64,000 nt of DNA, from the NCBI GenBank assembly GCA_024734495.1, contig JALMQS010000128.1, positions 25,460,711 through 25,524,710 on the forward strand, read 5' to 3'. The translations under genes were made by a program, and so were the position numbers. The DNA is from Forficula auricularia (lineage: Eukaryota > Arthropoda > Insecta > Dermaptera > Forficulidae). Each line of letters opens with the position of its first letter. Position 1 is the stretch's first letter. Positions 22,441-33,345 of the stretch are shown here, one piece after another. The notes under the pieces were generated by a model. It saw only the letters and a list, made by a program, of their open reading frames with translations. It made no database searches and was not told the origin of the DNA.

Positions 22441-22849
22441 ATAAGCTCTTAATCTCATAACTCTCTTAAAACAAGGGCCTTGCGGCATTTACGCAGAATA
22501 AAGCAAAGTTAAAAAAAAAATTTTAATGTCAAACTTCAAAAAATCACTGATTTTTTCAGAAAAAATGAAAAATGTTATTGAATATGAAGTTGAATATATT
22601 TTTTGTATTCTTTTTTTGAAAAGAACGTTTCAAAATAAAAAAAAACGTCCCGATTAGTCAATTTTTGAAATAGTTATGAGTGTTTGAAAGAAAATTTATA
22701 ACTTTTTTTTGGGTTGAGTAGAAAAATTTGAAAAAATTATGAAAAATGTTATCGATAGGATAGAAAAGGATAAAAAAGTTTCAGCCAAATCGATAGGGGT
22801 TGGGGTTAAAAGTGGTCGATTTGGCATGGAATGCCCCATATATATTAAT
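22441..22849. other. AT-rich spacer
   Basis: Nothing recognised beyond poly-A and poly-T runs. Confidence 0.5.
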
Positions 22850-22920
22850 CGCATCAATCAGAGGATTTCTCTTATTGAATCAACAACTCTGCTATTCTTG
22901 GAAAAACAATTTTATTTTAA
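22850..22920 (+). repeat. Family D fragment
   Basis: It carries GATTTCTCTTATTGAATCAA, then CAACTCTGCTATTCTTGG. Confidence 0.55.
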
Positions 22921-22930
22921 TTAAAAGCGA

Positions 22931-23161
22931 AGGGTGATCCGCGATTGGAAGTAGGTGTACACCTCTTTGGAAGTATTTGGAAATATTTGGATGTACTTGG
23001 AAATATTTGGAAGTACTTGGGAATATTTGGAAGTGCTTGGAAATATTTGGAAGTACTTGGAAATATTTGGAATTACTTGGAAATATTTGGAAATACTTGG
23101 AAATATTTGGAAGTACAAGTGGAATTAGGTGTACAGAATATTTGGCCGCGGTTCACCACTC
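22931..23161. mobile_element. hAT-type MITE with an internal 20-22 bp minisatellite
   Basis: The ends AGGGTGATCCGCGATTGG and CCGCGGTTCACCACTCGG correspond to those of 3708-3848. Between 22966 and 23118 the word AAATATTTGGAAGTACTTGG repeats about seven times with small changes. Long open frames on both strands (for example a KYLEVLGNIW repeat) come from the tandem unit and are not genes. Confidence 0.65.
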
Positions 23162-23626
23162 GGTTAAAAATAATTCGTATCTTGTATTTGATAATCCTTT
23201 TTTTATGTATTTGGTAATTTTTGGATCTCGTTACTCCAAAAATTATTTCTTTGAAAAAATATAGCTTCCCGCCCTCAATTATGCTATCAAGACATTTTTT
23301 CCTCCTCCAAGGATTAAAATCGAATCAAGTAGAAAAGGATTAAATTGTTTATCGAAGGATTGGATCCTCAAACTCTGGTTCTGGTTTCATTCAAGGACAC
23401 TCGTGTGTCAGGTGGAGATTAGAGCGAGAGAGGCCCTCAAAAGAGCTCCATTCTATTTATTTAAAACTCTCGTAAGAATTTGCATTCTTAAAATATTATA
23501 GAGAAGCTAATCGCTTAAATCGTCATTTTATATACTACTTTAAACAACTTTGAAAAAGATTAAAATTAAATATTTATTAGAGAATAAATCCGAGTTAGTA
23601 ATTTCATATTTTAATATTTATAGAAA
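23162..23626. other. AT-rich spacer
   Basis: No gene was recognised. Confidence 0.5.
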
Positions 23627-24346
23627 TCTATATATATATAAGATTAAGGTTTTGTCTGTACATTGCTCCAAATCACACGTTTCAAGCAAAGTTGTGAACG
23701 AAAACACCCTCAACAAAATTCCTGTCTGTCTGTATATCTGTATGTCTGTCTGTTTCAGTGGTTTCCGAAAAGTTGCTCACGATTCACGTAAAAACGGCTG
23801 AAGGGATTATTATGAAATTTCATATTTACATCAGATATCTTCTAACTTACGTTTTTAGCTATATAACGTTTTGATATTTTGACCCCAGAAGGGGGTTTGG
23901 GGGGGGGGCGGACGAATGAAAAGTATCAATAACTCCTAAACTATTAACCCTACGGCAAATTTTATGATAAACAAAGTTGTAGGGGATGTGATTTCTGACA
24001 ACTTTTGTTTAAAAAAAATTTCCCCAAAAAAAGAAAGGGGGGGGGGTGAAAAAATGTAAATTCTTGCCCTTGGAGCAAACTCTGTAAATACTAGAAGAAG
24101 AAGCAAAAACTGGGTGCGGAGGGTGAATGGGGGTGAATGGGAGGAGGGAGGAAAGGGAGTAGGGTGGGGTGCAGTGGTGGTGCGAGGTGGAGTCCAGGGG
24201 CTAGGCGGGGAGGTGGGGTGGTGGGGTTGGAGGGGTGGGGTGGAGGGGTGGGTGGTGGGGTGGGGTGGGGGTTGGGCACGGGTGCGGGGTTCTGGGTCCA
24301 GGAGTGTCTCTGGAGGTAAGAGAGCTGTCATGGTGGCCTCAGTTAG
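23627..24346 (+). mobile_element. Helitron, non-autonomous (about 720 bp)
   Basis: It begins TC, then TATATATATA, AGATTAAGGTTTTGTCTGTA, and continues with TTTCAAGCAAAGTTGTGAA, (GTCT)n, GTTGCTCACGATTCACG and GGCTGAAGGGATTATTA, all shared with 60988-61510. The right end, CAGTTAG, is a decayed form of CAGCTAG. 24110-24310 is a very G-rich tract. Proline- or glycine-rich frames here are composition artefacts. Confidence 0.7.
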
Positions 24347-24998
24347 GAAGAATAAATGAAATTACGATTACGAATTTGCTTATAGGTAATCGGTATATAA
24401 CAGTTGTTAAAGGGTGATCAATGAAAAATGTTGTGTCATTATCAAATATTTGATCTTATTTCCTTCTAACTTGGTGTGTTCTGCATGCCTAGATGATAAC
24501 CAGAGAGGTCCTAAACAAAGTATAGAAAATTTTTTGAAAAATGATTTTTTGGAACTTTTTCAATTTTTTTTTAAATATAACATACGAGCTGCTCCAGGCG
24601 TGCCTTCGGTACGACTCCTACAGCTCGGCCCTCCGGTTGCATAAAAATCTGATCTCTACTTCGATTCTTTTCTTTACCACACCCTCTATGGTATACTGAA
24701 AATCTCCTCAGTTTAGGCTCTACAAATATCTTCGACTCCATTTCGGCAACTCTTAGACACCTTATCATCAAATAAATAAATTAAATCCTTCAATGGGCGG
24801 TCTAAAAAAAATATCCACTTATCTGCGGTAGATGCTTTTTAAAATATCGATTTTATGAAAACTAAATATTAGTACTTTTGTATAATCTATTTTGCAATAA
24901 GACATTTATATAGTGTATCACTTAACTTTACGATTCATTTGCAAATAGATTGGAAGTTGTGAATTCCTAAAAAGTCGTTTTCCCGACTTTTTTTGAAA
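24347..24998. other. Spacer, nothing recognised
   Basis: A short, more balanced segment at 24590-24770 has no recognisable domain in any frame. Confidence 0.4.
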
Positions 24999-25990
24999 AA
25001 TAATTTTTATAAGAAAAATAAAACCGACTTCAAAAAAAATTAAATGCAACAAATAAAATAATAATAACTTAAAAATCAAATAAAATACACTAAAAGGTAT
25101 AAAATAATTATCTTGTTTAGTTACAACTAAACGACGAAATATTAACATGAAATTACTTTTTGAAGTCGGTGCCGAACAAATTATGCCTATAATCGAGTGA
25201 TACCCGCCAAACGTACTAAGTAAGATCCGTCGAGTGCGATTCATATAATGTATATGTTTGGCACCGATTTCAAAATGTAATTTCATATTAATATTTCGTC
25301 GTTTAGTTGTAACTAAATAAGATAATTATTTTATACCTTTTAGTGTATTTTATTTGGTTTTTAAGTTATTATTATTTTATTTGTTTCCTTTAATTTTTTT
25401 GAAGTCTGTTTTTTTTTTTGTTATAAAAATTATTTTTATTTTTCTCTTTTTAGTGATGTTATTAATAGTGACTTAATATAATACCTTGCATGCATCTCGT
25501 AAGAGAAAGTGTCGGGCGAATGAATCAGAAAATGATAATAAAATTCAATTCATAAATATAGAAATTCTCTCGAAACGTTTGCGGGTTTTAAATAAATGTT
25601 TTAAGATTTTTTTTATTAAAGATTTTAATTATTATAATTTCGATTATTTGGTCATAAGAATTGGAGATTTACGTTATTTCGTCATTGATCATATCTTCAG
25701 AACTTAACCAAATTAATATGGGACCACCCCTAAGGTACCCCCTTTCCAATAAAAAAAGAATCATTAAAATCGGTTCATAAACAAAGAAGTTATGCCTTGA
25801 ACGAGCATATCAAAAAAGGTTCAATACCAATGAAAAAAAAACGGGACTAATCGGAAGCTAGACTGAACCCAATTCAAAAAACAATCATCAAAATTGGTTC
25901 ACAATTGGCGGAGATATGAGGTAACATAGACACAAGAAAAAATAAAAAAATCAGTCAAATTGAGAACCTCCTCCTTTTTTGAAGTCGGTT
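24999..25990. mobile_element. 'accgacttc' element, copy 1
   Basis: AACCGACTTC-type words face each other at 25022, 25163, 25262, 25400 and 25981. The left 450 bp is a large hairpin with arms at about 25000-25165 and 25262-25445. The right part ends GAACCTCCTCCTTTTTTGAA followed by GTCGGTT. A second copy is at 30322-31590. Such termini are widespread in insect genomes, to my recollection, but I do not assign a superfamily. Confidence 0.6.
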
Positions 25991-26264
25991 AAAAATGATA
26001 AATATTAAATAAATCCCTTTTTCAATTTAATTTTGGTACAAAAAATCTAAATATTTTTAATGTCCTTATCAAACACTTCTTATTAATATTTTTTTTTTGG
26101 GGGGGGGGAAATAATCAAAAAGGATATACGAAATCACAACTTCCAAACTATTTGCAAATTGAATAAATTTGCTTCATTAAATTGAAGGGTTGGTTTTGTC
26201 ACAAATATAATAAAACAATAACTTAATAATCGGTTAGAATTATTTAATTGATAACTATACAGTT

Positions 26265-27190
26265 TCGCGTCACTCACTAATGGTTCGACCATCCTCGTAG
26301 TTATTTAACTTATGTAAGACCTAATTTAGAGTATTGTTCTGTGGTTGGGGACAAAACATCCACGAACGATTAGAGAGAAAAATTGATATGGTACAAAGGA
26401 GGGCGGCTGGATTTTGTTTTTGGTAAATTTGATAGGTTTGGTAGTGCGTCTACTTCGAATGATTAATGAATTAGGATGGTCTAGCTTATTGGGAGAGAAG
26501 GGAATGGGCTAAATTGAAAGTGATTTTCAAAGCCTATGAGGGTTTTAGGAGTTGGGAGGAAATAACGAATAGATTTCAGGAACCAAATTATTTAGGTAGA
26601 GCTGATCATAGAAAAAAGATTCGTAAGCCAAGATTCTTGAAAAATATCGGTTTACATTCAATTGTAGGATCTGGCATTGATTTGTGGAACAATCTGTCTG
26701 TTACTACTTGGGATTATAGTCCTCTGCCCCCTATGATTAAATCAATTATAAATTTTGTCAAGTCCTAATGTCCTAGAGTTGTGCAAAATTTTATTTAGTT
26801 CTCACAAGCAGAGATTAGGTGAGGTAGAGAAAGGTCATACCATCCTTGTTAAGGTTTTGACCAGGTTTCCTTAACAACTTATGGCAAATGCCGGGATGGC
26901 TAATGCGTCGCTTGCTCCTGGTATCGGGTTTTTGCGCGGAATTTTTAAATTACTTTTTGTTTTTTGATGGAAATCTATGGTCATGTTATTTATTAATGAG
27001 CATACATTTCTATTTTTTTATTTTTTATTTTTTTTTTTACTTGTTTATTATTTTTTAAATTGTTGTAATTAATTTGTATTGATGTTTATTAATGTATTGT
27101 AGCTAGATTGTATTGATGTTTGGAGGACCTAGCCACCGAGGACTTGTGCCTCTAAGCAGGTCGAGGAATAAAGATTTATTATTATTATTA
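26265..27190 (+). pseudogene. Jockey/CR1-like LINE, C-terminal remnant and 3' UTR
   Basis: The conceptual product shows the typical C-terminal region after the reverse transcriptase: YVRPNLEYCSVV, then MVQRRAAGF, an ELGWSSL word, and the last part in frame from 26514 to 26768 ending LPPMIKSIINFVKS. Several frameshifts separate these pieces, and nothing upstream of this region remains. The 3' UTR contains AATAAA at 27167 and ends in (TTA)n at 27175-27190, the microsatellite tail usual for such LINEs. A 5'-truncated copy is at 47079-47585. Confidence 0.8.
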
Positions 27191-27339
27191 TGAGTTATCT
27201 CGTTCAAGAACCGGAATTTGTCATTTCACATGAAACATTCATTCTTAAATCTTCAATATAGACACATCACACAATTCATTTACAATCACACATACATATA
27301 TATAGCAACATTTATAAAAACGTTTATCACGACTGCGCC

Positions 27340-27880
27340 AGAAAGCTATTCTGAATTCAGAATAGTTTTTAGCTCAGATCTCTTTCCTTCTTCAGTTTTT
27401 AGAAGGGTCAACGAAAGATACTTACTTTTCACTACTTCAAAAGTACTTGAATATTGTTATTCCAGTCTTAGCAGAATCATCAATATATATTTTTTTTAAA
27501 TTTAAATATTCTATTGATGACTTTGACAAGAAATAACATTATTCGAGTACAAATTAATAAAGTAAAGGGTGTGTAGTTTCACAGTGAATGAAATAAAACT
27601 CAGAGGTTTATACACACTCAATATATTTCGGGTTATTAGTCCATCATCAGGAGTTTATTATTTATTTATAATTATTCGAGTACTGTTGAAGGAGAGTTTC
27701 CTTTGTTGACCCTTTTAAACTCTGAATGTTAGAAGATCCTCCGAAACTTTGATTTTTAAGAGAATTAAAATGACATTACAATAAATTTTTTAATTTGAAA
27801 TTTTATTTTTCATTATCCTTGTGCTGCCTTTTAATCAATTCTCCATTGAAATCTACCAGTTCGTCTCCAAAGGAAACTAC
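27340..27880. mobile_element. Decayed family A hammerhead dimer, split by a family E insertion
   Basis: The left arm has CTTTCCTTCTTCAG and GGGTCAACGAAAG; the right arm has CTTTGTTGACCC, CTCTGAATGTTAG and ATCCTCCGAAAC. Near 27870 the family head appears reversed (CTACCAGTTCGTCTCC). Both hammerhead cores are degraded. Confidence 0.55.
27551..27670 (-). mobile_element. Hammerhead element, family E, solo copy (120 bp)
   Basis: A perfect 13 bp duplication ATTATTCGAGTAC flanks it (27538-27550, 27671-27683). The minus strand of 27603-27653 reads CTGATGA, T, GG ... CC, CGAAATATATTGAG. Helix I can form from AACTC before the core and GAGTG after it. It contains GTGTAGTTTCACAGTGAATG, shared with the 55-57 kb composite. 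Confidence 0.75.
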
Positions 27881-28436
27881 TTCTAATATCTACAAAAATA
27901 TTTTATATTCGATTTTTATCCTTCCCAAAGAAAGTGTAAAAGATAATGTTTAATCTTCAGCTTTGGTTAATTCTTTAGCATCTTAAAAGGCAAATCTTGT
28001 TTAAAAAGAAAAAGACTTGGGATGATTAATTTTGTTAATTTCCATTTAATTTTCTATTAATTCCTAGACAGGCCCGATGAAGTTGAACATAAGCAACCAA
28101 CCACTTTCTCTGTCCAAAAAGGTGTTCCCCGGCACATTTGATAAATGCATATATATTTGTTAATTTATTTTTTGTTGAATGTTTTTTTTTGCTTTTAGAT
28201 GATACTAACGAAAATATGTTTAGAAGAAAAAAGTAGATATCTCTCTTTTTAAGGAAATCAAAGAGAAGATTCCGTTTCCTTTATTTTCTTGATTAGATAT
28301 AAATCTTGAAATAGTCTTATGAATATAAATTTTATAAAAATTTTCTTCGCTTTCATAACTTCCAAATATATATATATAATAAAAAAAAAAATGAAGACGA
28401 AGAAGAATATATGAAAAAGAAGTGAGAGACTTTTAC
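27881..28436. other. AT-rich spacer
   Basis: No gene was recognised. Confidence 0.5.
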
Positions 28437-28730
28437 GCGAAGAGGCAAGAAGAGTGAAGATCAACGACCTTTCTTTCCATTTTGTCTGTATGTCCGTCTG
28501 TCTGTCTGTCTCTGTTCGCAGACTGAAGGATGCTGATCTGCTCTCTGGCTCAGCCCAATCATGAATAATTAAAAAAATATCCATTTTGCCAATGGATTTG
28601 GACAGCTCTAAGTGAACTATCTACTTCGTTCAATTGAATTGGAAATGAACCCGGATCATATGAATAGGAATGATTTCATTCATCTTTGCTGAAAATAAAT
28701 TTAACACATTCTTATCTCGTTTATGTATCG
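28437..28730 (+). repeat. Local duplication, copy 1, with (GTCT)n
   Basis: Shares GAGGCAAGA, CCAATSATGAATA, GGACAGCTCTAAGTGA, AATGAACCCGGAT and ATGAATAGGAATGATTTCAT with 29777-29985 in the same order and orientation. A (GTCT)n microsatellite and about 70 bp at 28480-28560 occur only here. Confidence 0.75.
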
Positions 28731-28984
28731 ATTAGAAAGAGTACATCAATTTTTTCATATTAGTCTAACGGAAGTACTTCTGGAGTTCTTAGATTTTTTA
28801 ACTATTTTCTCAAAAACTCTACTCTAATTAATCTAATTTGTTTATGCTATTGTAGGCCAGCTGTATTCATCCTGGGGTTTACCTACTTTAATCCCTTCCT
28901 ATGTAATTTCTTGAAATTCTAAAAACAAATTTACCAAAGAATAATAAAACAAGATTATGGATAAAGGGTGAAATCAAAAAACTG

Positions 28985-29505
28985 AATGGAAAATGCTGGT
29001 TATCTATAAATCTAAGAGTTTTAACAAAAAGTGGTCCAAGTAAACGTCCAAGTCAAAAATTTCCTAGACATTGTGATAAGAATCAAGTTTCTAGGATGAG
29101 TGGTTTTCATTTTATGAAGGAAATACTGCGATTTTTTATAATTCACAAATGTAATCAGTTAAAATTAAATCTCACGGGTTGGCGTAGATGCATAATGGTT
29201 TCCGGCGGTCGTACGCAAAAACTATTAATTTTACGAAAAACGGGGTCATTACATAAATTGTAGGAAATTTTCTTTAGTTTTATTTTGTATATAAATGTTT
29301 TTATCTTGAAAAGAGTCGGAAAGGAGATATTGTCAAAAAACTGCTTTTAGGCGCATTTTTCCTATATGGCGGCGCGAACGGCAAAGATACGAGGTGGCAA
29401 CGTTGAAATTCGGAAAGAGCACATCGAAATCTATAAAATTATCCATTTTCAAAACTCCAGGAAAACTTTACAGGTAAAACTATCAAATCACCGGACTATA
29501 CATAT
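28985..29505. mobile_element. TAGTCCAG-type element, copy 3
   Basis: The right part carries GGCGGCGCGAACGGCAAAGA and the neighbouring blocks of 20802-21387, ending CACCGGACTATA. The left part matches 10980-11080 in reverse. It seems to join features of the two other copies. Confidence 0.55.
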
Positions 29506-29514
29506 TTATATAAA

Positions 29515-29640
29515 TTAATTAACCCCATTAATTTCTCTTTATGGATCAGCAACTCTGCTACTTGGGTGGGAGGATTGGGCTAGTGTGTAAAAAAACTCTG
29601 CTTCTCTCGGAAAACAAAACCTTTTTAATTAATACTTTAC
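29515..29640 (+). repeat. Family D fragment
   Basis: ATTAATTTCTCTTTATGGAT, then CAACTCTGCTACT; the end of the signature (CTCTGCTTCTCTCGG) is duplicated. Confidence 0.55.
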
Positions 29641-29776
29641 TTATTAAATATTGTAAGTATAAAACAAATTATTAAAATTGTTTTTTCTTACCTTAATTTT
29701 AATGTGAATCAAACTTTTACAGAAATTATACTTGAAAAACACTCTGATTTAAAAAAATAAAAAATAAATAAATAAA

Positions 29777-29985
29777 AAAACAAGAGGCAAGAATGGTGAA
29801 TATCGAAGCTCTTTACACCATAATCATGAATACTTAAAAAATATCCGTTTCGCCAATGAATTTAGACAGCTCTAAGTGAGCTATCTCCTTTATTCAATTG
29901 ATTCGAGAATGAACCCGGATACATGAATAGGAATGATTTCATTCATCTCTACAGAAAACAAATAGAAATTTCTTATCTCGTTTGA
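29777..29985 (+). repeat. Local duplication, copy 2
   Basis: Partner of 28437-28730, about 1.3 kb downstream, same orientation, without the (GTCT)n tract. Confidence 0.75.
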
Positions 29986-30321
29986 ATTTCATATATTTTA
30001 TCCATTTCAGAGCCAGAGATTAAAAAAAAATGAGATGATTTATTTGTTTTTTTATAAAAACATGGATGAGGTCATCGTAGTATGCCAATTATTAGGAGTT
30101 TTTTATAATAATAAATAATTGATAATTCAGATTAATGTATCCCGGAAAGAAAAAGATTTCATTCATAAATTGTGGTTCTTAATCCATACAAGGGTGGGGA
30201 TGAAGTTTCTCATTGAAATTTTATATTTATAAATCTCTAAATTTATTTGTATTTTAAAGACTCATACGTATAAAAAACCAGACACTCGATAATTTTTAAA
30301 CTAAAATGAATTAAATTATGT

Positions 30322-31590
30322 AAAACCGACTTTCAAAAAAGTAAAAAATTAAATGCAACAAATAAAACTTACTTAAAAATAAAATAAAATGCACTAAAAG
30401 GTATAAAATAATTATCTAATTTAGTTACAACTAAACGACGAAATATTTACATGAAATCACTTTTTGAAGTCGGTGCACAAACATATACAATCGAACTCCA
30501 CAGATCTTACTTTTATTTACGTTTATTTAGCACCTACTTCAAAAAGTGATTTAATGTAAATATTTCGTCCTTTAGTTGTAACTAAATTAGATAATTATTT
30601 TATACCTTTTAGCGCATTTTATTTTATTTTTAAGTTCTTATTATTTGCATTAGTTGCATTTAATTTTTTGAAGTCGGTTTTATTTTTATTTTTTTATAAA
30701 AATTATTTTTATGTTTCTCTCTTTTAGTGATGTTATTAATAGTGACTTAATATATTACTTTGCATGAATCTCGTAAGAGAAAGCGTCGTGCAAATGAATT
30801 AGAAAATGATATATAAATTTATCAAACCAATTATTTTACATGAATTTATGCATACATTGTTTTTGAGCTTCGATTCCGGAGATTACTTCTCCATCATCGA
30901 CTGTCCTTGATCATCTTTTAGTCCTTGTTTTTAATAAGAGGAAAAAACTAATTAAAGAAAAAACCTCTTTTCCGATAATTATTCCAATTCCATATTCTCC
31001 CAATATCCCAATCCATCAGAAAATGATAATAAAATTCAATTTATAAATATAGAAATTCTCCGATAGGTTAACGGGTTTTAAATGAACGTTTTAAGATTGT
31101 TTTTTATAAATGATTTTATTTATTATAATTTCGATTATTTGTTCATATGAAATGGAGATTTCCTCTATTTTGTCATTGATCATATCATCAGAACTTGACC
31201 AAATTAATATGGGACCACCTCTAAGGTACCCCCTTTCTAATAAAAAAGAATCATCGAAATCGGTCCACTTGGCAAAAATTCTTTCTTAACATACATAAAA
31301 TAAATAAATAAATAAATAGTTAGGTATGTTGACTATCTTGGAGCTATACTGATCCAAACGCAGAAAGAATAATTAAAATCGGTTCATAAACAAAGAAGTT
31401 ATGCCTGAACAAACATAGCAAAAAAGGTCCAATACCAATGAAATTTATATTTTTACCAATCGGAAACTAGACTGAACCCAATGCAAAAAAATCATCAAAA
31501 TCGGTTCACAATTGGCAGAAGAAATCAGGTAACATAGACCAAAAAATAAATCAGTCGAATTGAGAACCTCCTCCTTTTTTGAAGTCGGTT
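30322..31590. mobile_element. 'accgacttc' element, copy 2, with insertions
   Basis: Same layout as 24999-25990, including the hairpin at its left and the end CCTCCTCCTTTTTTGAAGTC. It is longer because of a hammerhead-like insertion (30812-31017) and a second insertion of about 100 bp with (AAAT)n near 31270-31360. Confidence 0.6.
30812..31017 (-). mobile_element. Hammerhead-like insertion, family G (206 bp)
   Basis: Comparison with copy 1 of the host element gives its borders. AGAAAATGATA is duplicated on both sides (30801-30811, 31018-31028). The minus strand at 30863-30904 reads CGATGA, T, GGAG ... CTCC, GGAATCGAAGC, a hammerhead-like core that has lost the exact CTGANGA and GAAA. Confidence 0.55.
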
Positions 31591-32490
31591 AATTATTCCT
31601 GAAAATAGTGTTAAAAAAACTATTTTTTGACATTAGGCTATACTCGTATTTTAATAAATTAAAAAAAAAAGAAATTTAAATTTTTATCTATTTTTAACAA
31701 GTCTCTAGTTAATTTTTTTCTCTTATTTATTTTTTATATATTAGGTAAGTATATGAAATTGTCTGTGAGTTACTGGAGAGGCAAAAGTTCAACCACATTC
31801 GACTGACCATCTAAGGATATCCTTTTAATTTATAACTTTTTTTTTAATATAGAAATAGATTTTTTAAATTTATCGATTAAAACAAGCATTTTTCTTTGCA
31901 TTTATAATAAAAATTATGTTTTTATAATCAAATAATTTCCCATACAAGATATTTTAAATTTAGAAATTAAGATTCTTTGGAGTAATTTAAATACTGCCTT
32001 TACTGATTTTTTTCATTTATCATCCATATAGGGATGTATTTTAATCGCAAAGAAAAATAATATGTGGTCATATCATACTTTTAATATATCCCCTCTCCTT
32101 CTTGAATTTTTTCTCGTAAAAGCCTTTAAATACCTACTGTTTTGTAAGTGTGACAAAGGGCGAACATTTTCAACCCCTCTCCACCTAATTTTTGGTCTGA
32201 TTTCAACCAAAATGAATAACATACCTACATCCATCCATCCATCTGCACGCACTAAAAGAAAAAATAGCACTTTTGGCCTTTGGACGAGATCCCATGTAAT
32301 TTTTGGTAAAACCATCACTTGCTAAAATTCAACCTAAATGAATACTACAATTTGTGCCTTTGATTGAGACCATGCTATCCGCAGTCTTTACTTGAGGACC
32401 CTTTGAATTCCCTTAATACTTTATCTGCTTCGTATTGGTTAAAGTAAAAATGGGTGAAAATCTTGCCCCTTTTTTGCAAGGTAATCATAT
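31591..32490. other. AT-rich spacer
   Basis: A block at 32150-32330 (CCACCTAATTTTTGG, TTTTGGTAAAACC) resembles Helitron interiors but lacks ends. No gene. Confidence 0.45.
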
Positions 32491-32770
32491 CCTTAACTGA
32501 TGTGGTAATTTGGTTGTCTAACTATCAGGGGCTCCCGGGATCGAGGTGTGGTTATCAAATGACCGGGCTGATGCTGCTACTGGCAAACAGCGAGCGTGCC
32601 GCGACAGGTTTGAACATGATTGTGTCTGATGATACTTCCATCAATCACCCTCTGCTCGGTAGACAACCCTGCCCCTTGTCTCTAGAAATCGTCTGTAGTA
32701 GTCTTTGCTCCAGTTACGGATCGGAAAATGCCAGAGAACTAGCAATGGGTTAACCTCAGGAAGGCGAGAC
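32491..32770 (+). repeat. GC-richer dispersed repeat, long copy
   Basis: The first 90 bp match 1267-1382. The following 180 bp are near 50 percent GC (GCAAACAGCGAGCGTGCC, GGTAGACAACCCTGCCCC, CAGTTACGGATCGG). The 99-residue frame starting at 32454 shows no domain. It may be the 5' part of a LINE or SINE that I do not recognise. Confidence 0.45.
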
Positions 32771-33064
32771 AGGAAAAAAATTTTAAAATAATTTTTCTTA
32801 AGAATCATACAAATTTTAAGCTAAAAGAAATAAGGAACAAATTTATTTTTAAAATTAAGACAAATTGAATTCACCTACAAGCGTCCCTATGTTAAAAGAT
32901 TCCTATTTTCAACCTCTTTTTAAATTCACTCTTATTATGTTACTTCATAATATGTGAGGTACTTATGATGAAATTTTGTAATCGAGCATTAAAAAAATAT
33001 TTTGTTTTTTTGTTTTGTATTTTCGAAATACATATCTCAAAAACGGCTAAAACTATTCATTATT

Positions 33065-33345
33065 TTTGCAACGAAATTTTCTCTGGAGAGAGACGGGCTG
33101 GTAGAAATTTTATACCTTTGTTAAAAATGAAGAAAGTTTTTGAACACTACTGTAGAGAGAAGAAGGAAACATTTTATTTGTTTCATTCATTGACCCTTTG
33201 AAACCCTGAAGAAGGAGGGAAAAATCCTCCGAAACGTCGGTTTGAAAGGAAAGGAGGAAGGATTCCAATAAATTACACCTTATTTTATATGTGTTAATTT
33301 TTTCTTTCCTCACTACCTCTGGGCTGCCTTCCATTACTTTCAATT
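33065..33345 (+). mobile_element. Hammerhead element, family A, mostly single unit
   Basis: The head GCAACGAAATTTTCTCTGG, then a short truncated stretch, then one forward body ending CCATTACTTTCAATT. A perfect 14 bp duplication, AACTATTCATTATT, lies at 33051-33064 and 33346-33359. It shows that the inverted dimer is not required for insertion. Confidence 0.85.
33194..33249 (+). ncRNA. Hammerhead ribozyme-like core (family A, best preserved)
   Basis: CTGAAGA at 33206-33212, an extra A, GGAGG ... CCTCC stem II, GAAACGTC at 33231-33238. The strand before (CCTTTGAAACC) and the strand after (GGTTTGAAAGG) pair over 11 positions with one mismatch, forming helix I of a type I hammerhead. The predicted cut is after C33238. 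ACGT is self-complementary, which favours a dimeric fold. Confidence 0.8.

Noticed and set aside
22966..23118. Possible CRISPR array from regularly spaced units
   Set aside because: Units are contiguous and near identical with no unique spacers, and the context is eukaryotic. It is a minisatellite.
22921..23264. Overlapping frames with KYLEVLGNIW or SKYFQ repeats
   Set aside because: Translation of the minisatellite; open on both strands because the unit has no stops.
23936..24359. Proline-rich and glycine-rich frames on both strands
   Set aside because: They arise from the G-rich tract of the Helitron. Low complexity in all frames.
28070..28110. GATGAAGTTGAACATAAGCAACC as a possible hammerhead
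   Set aside because: Stem II does not form and GAAAC is absent.
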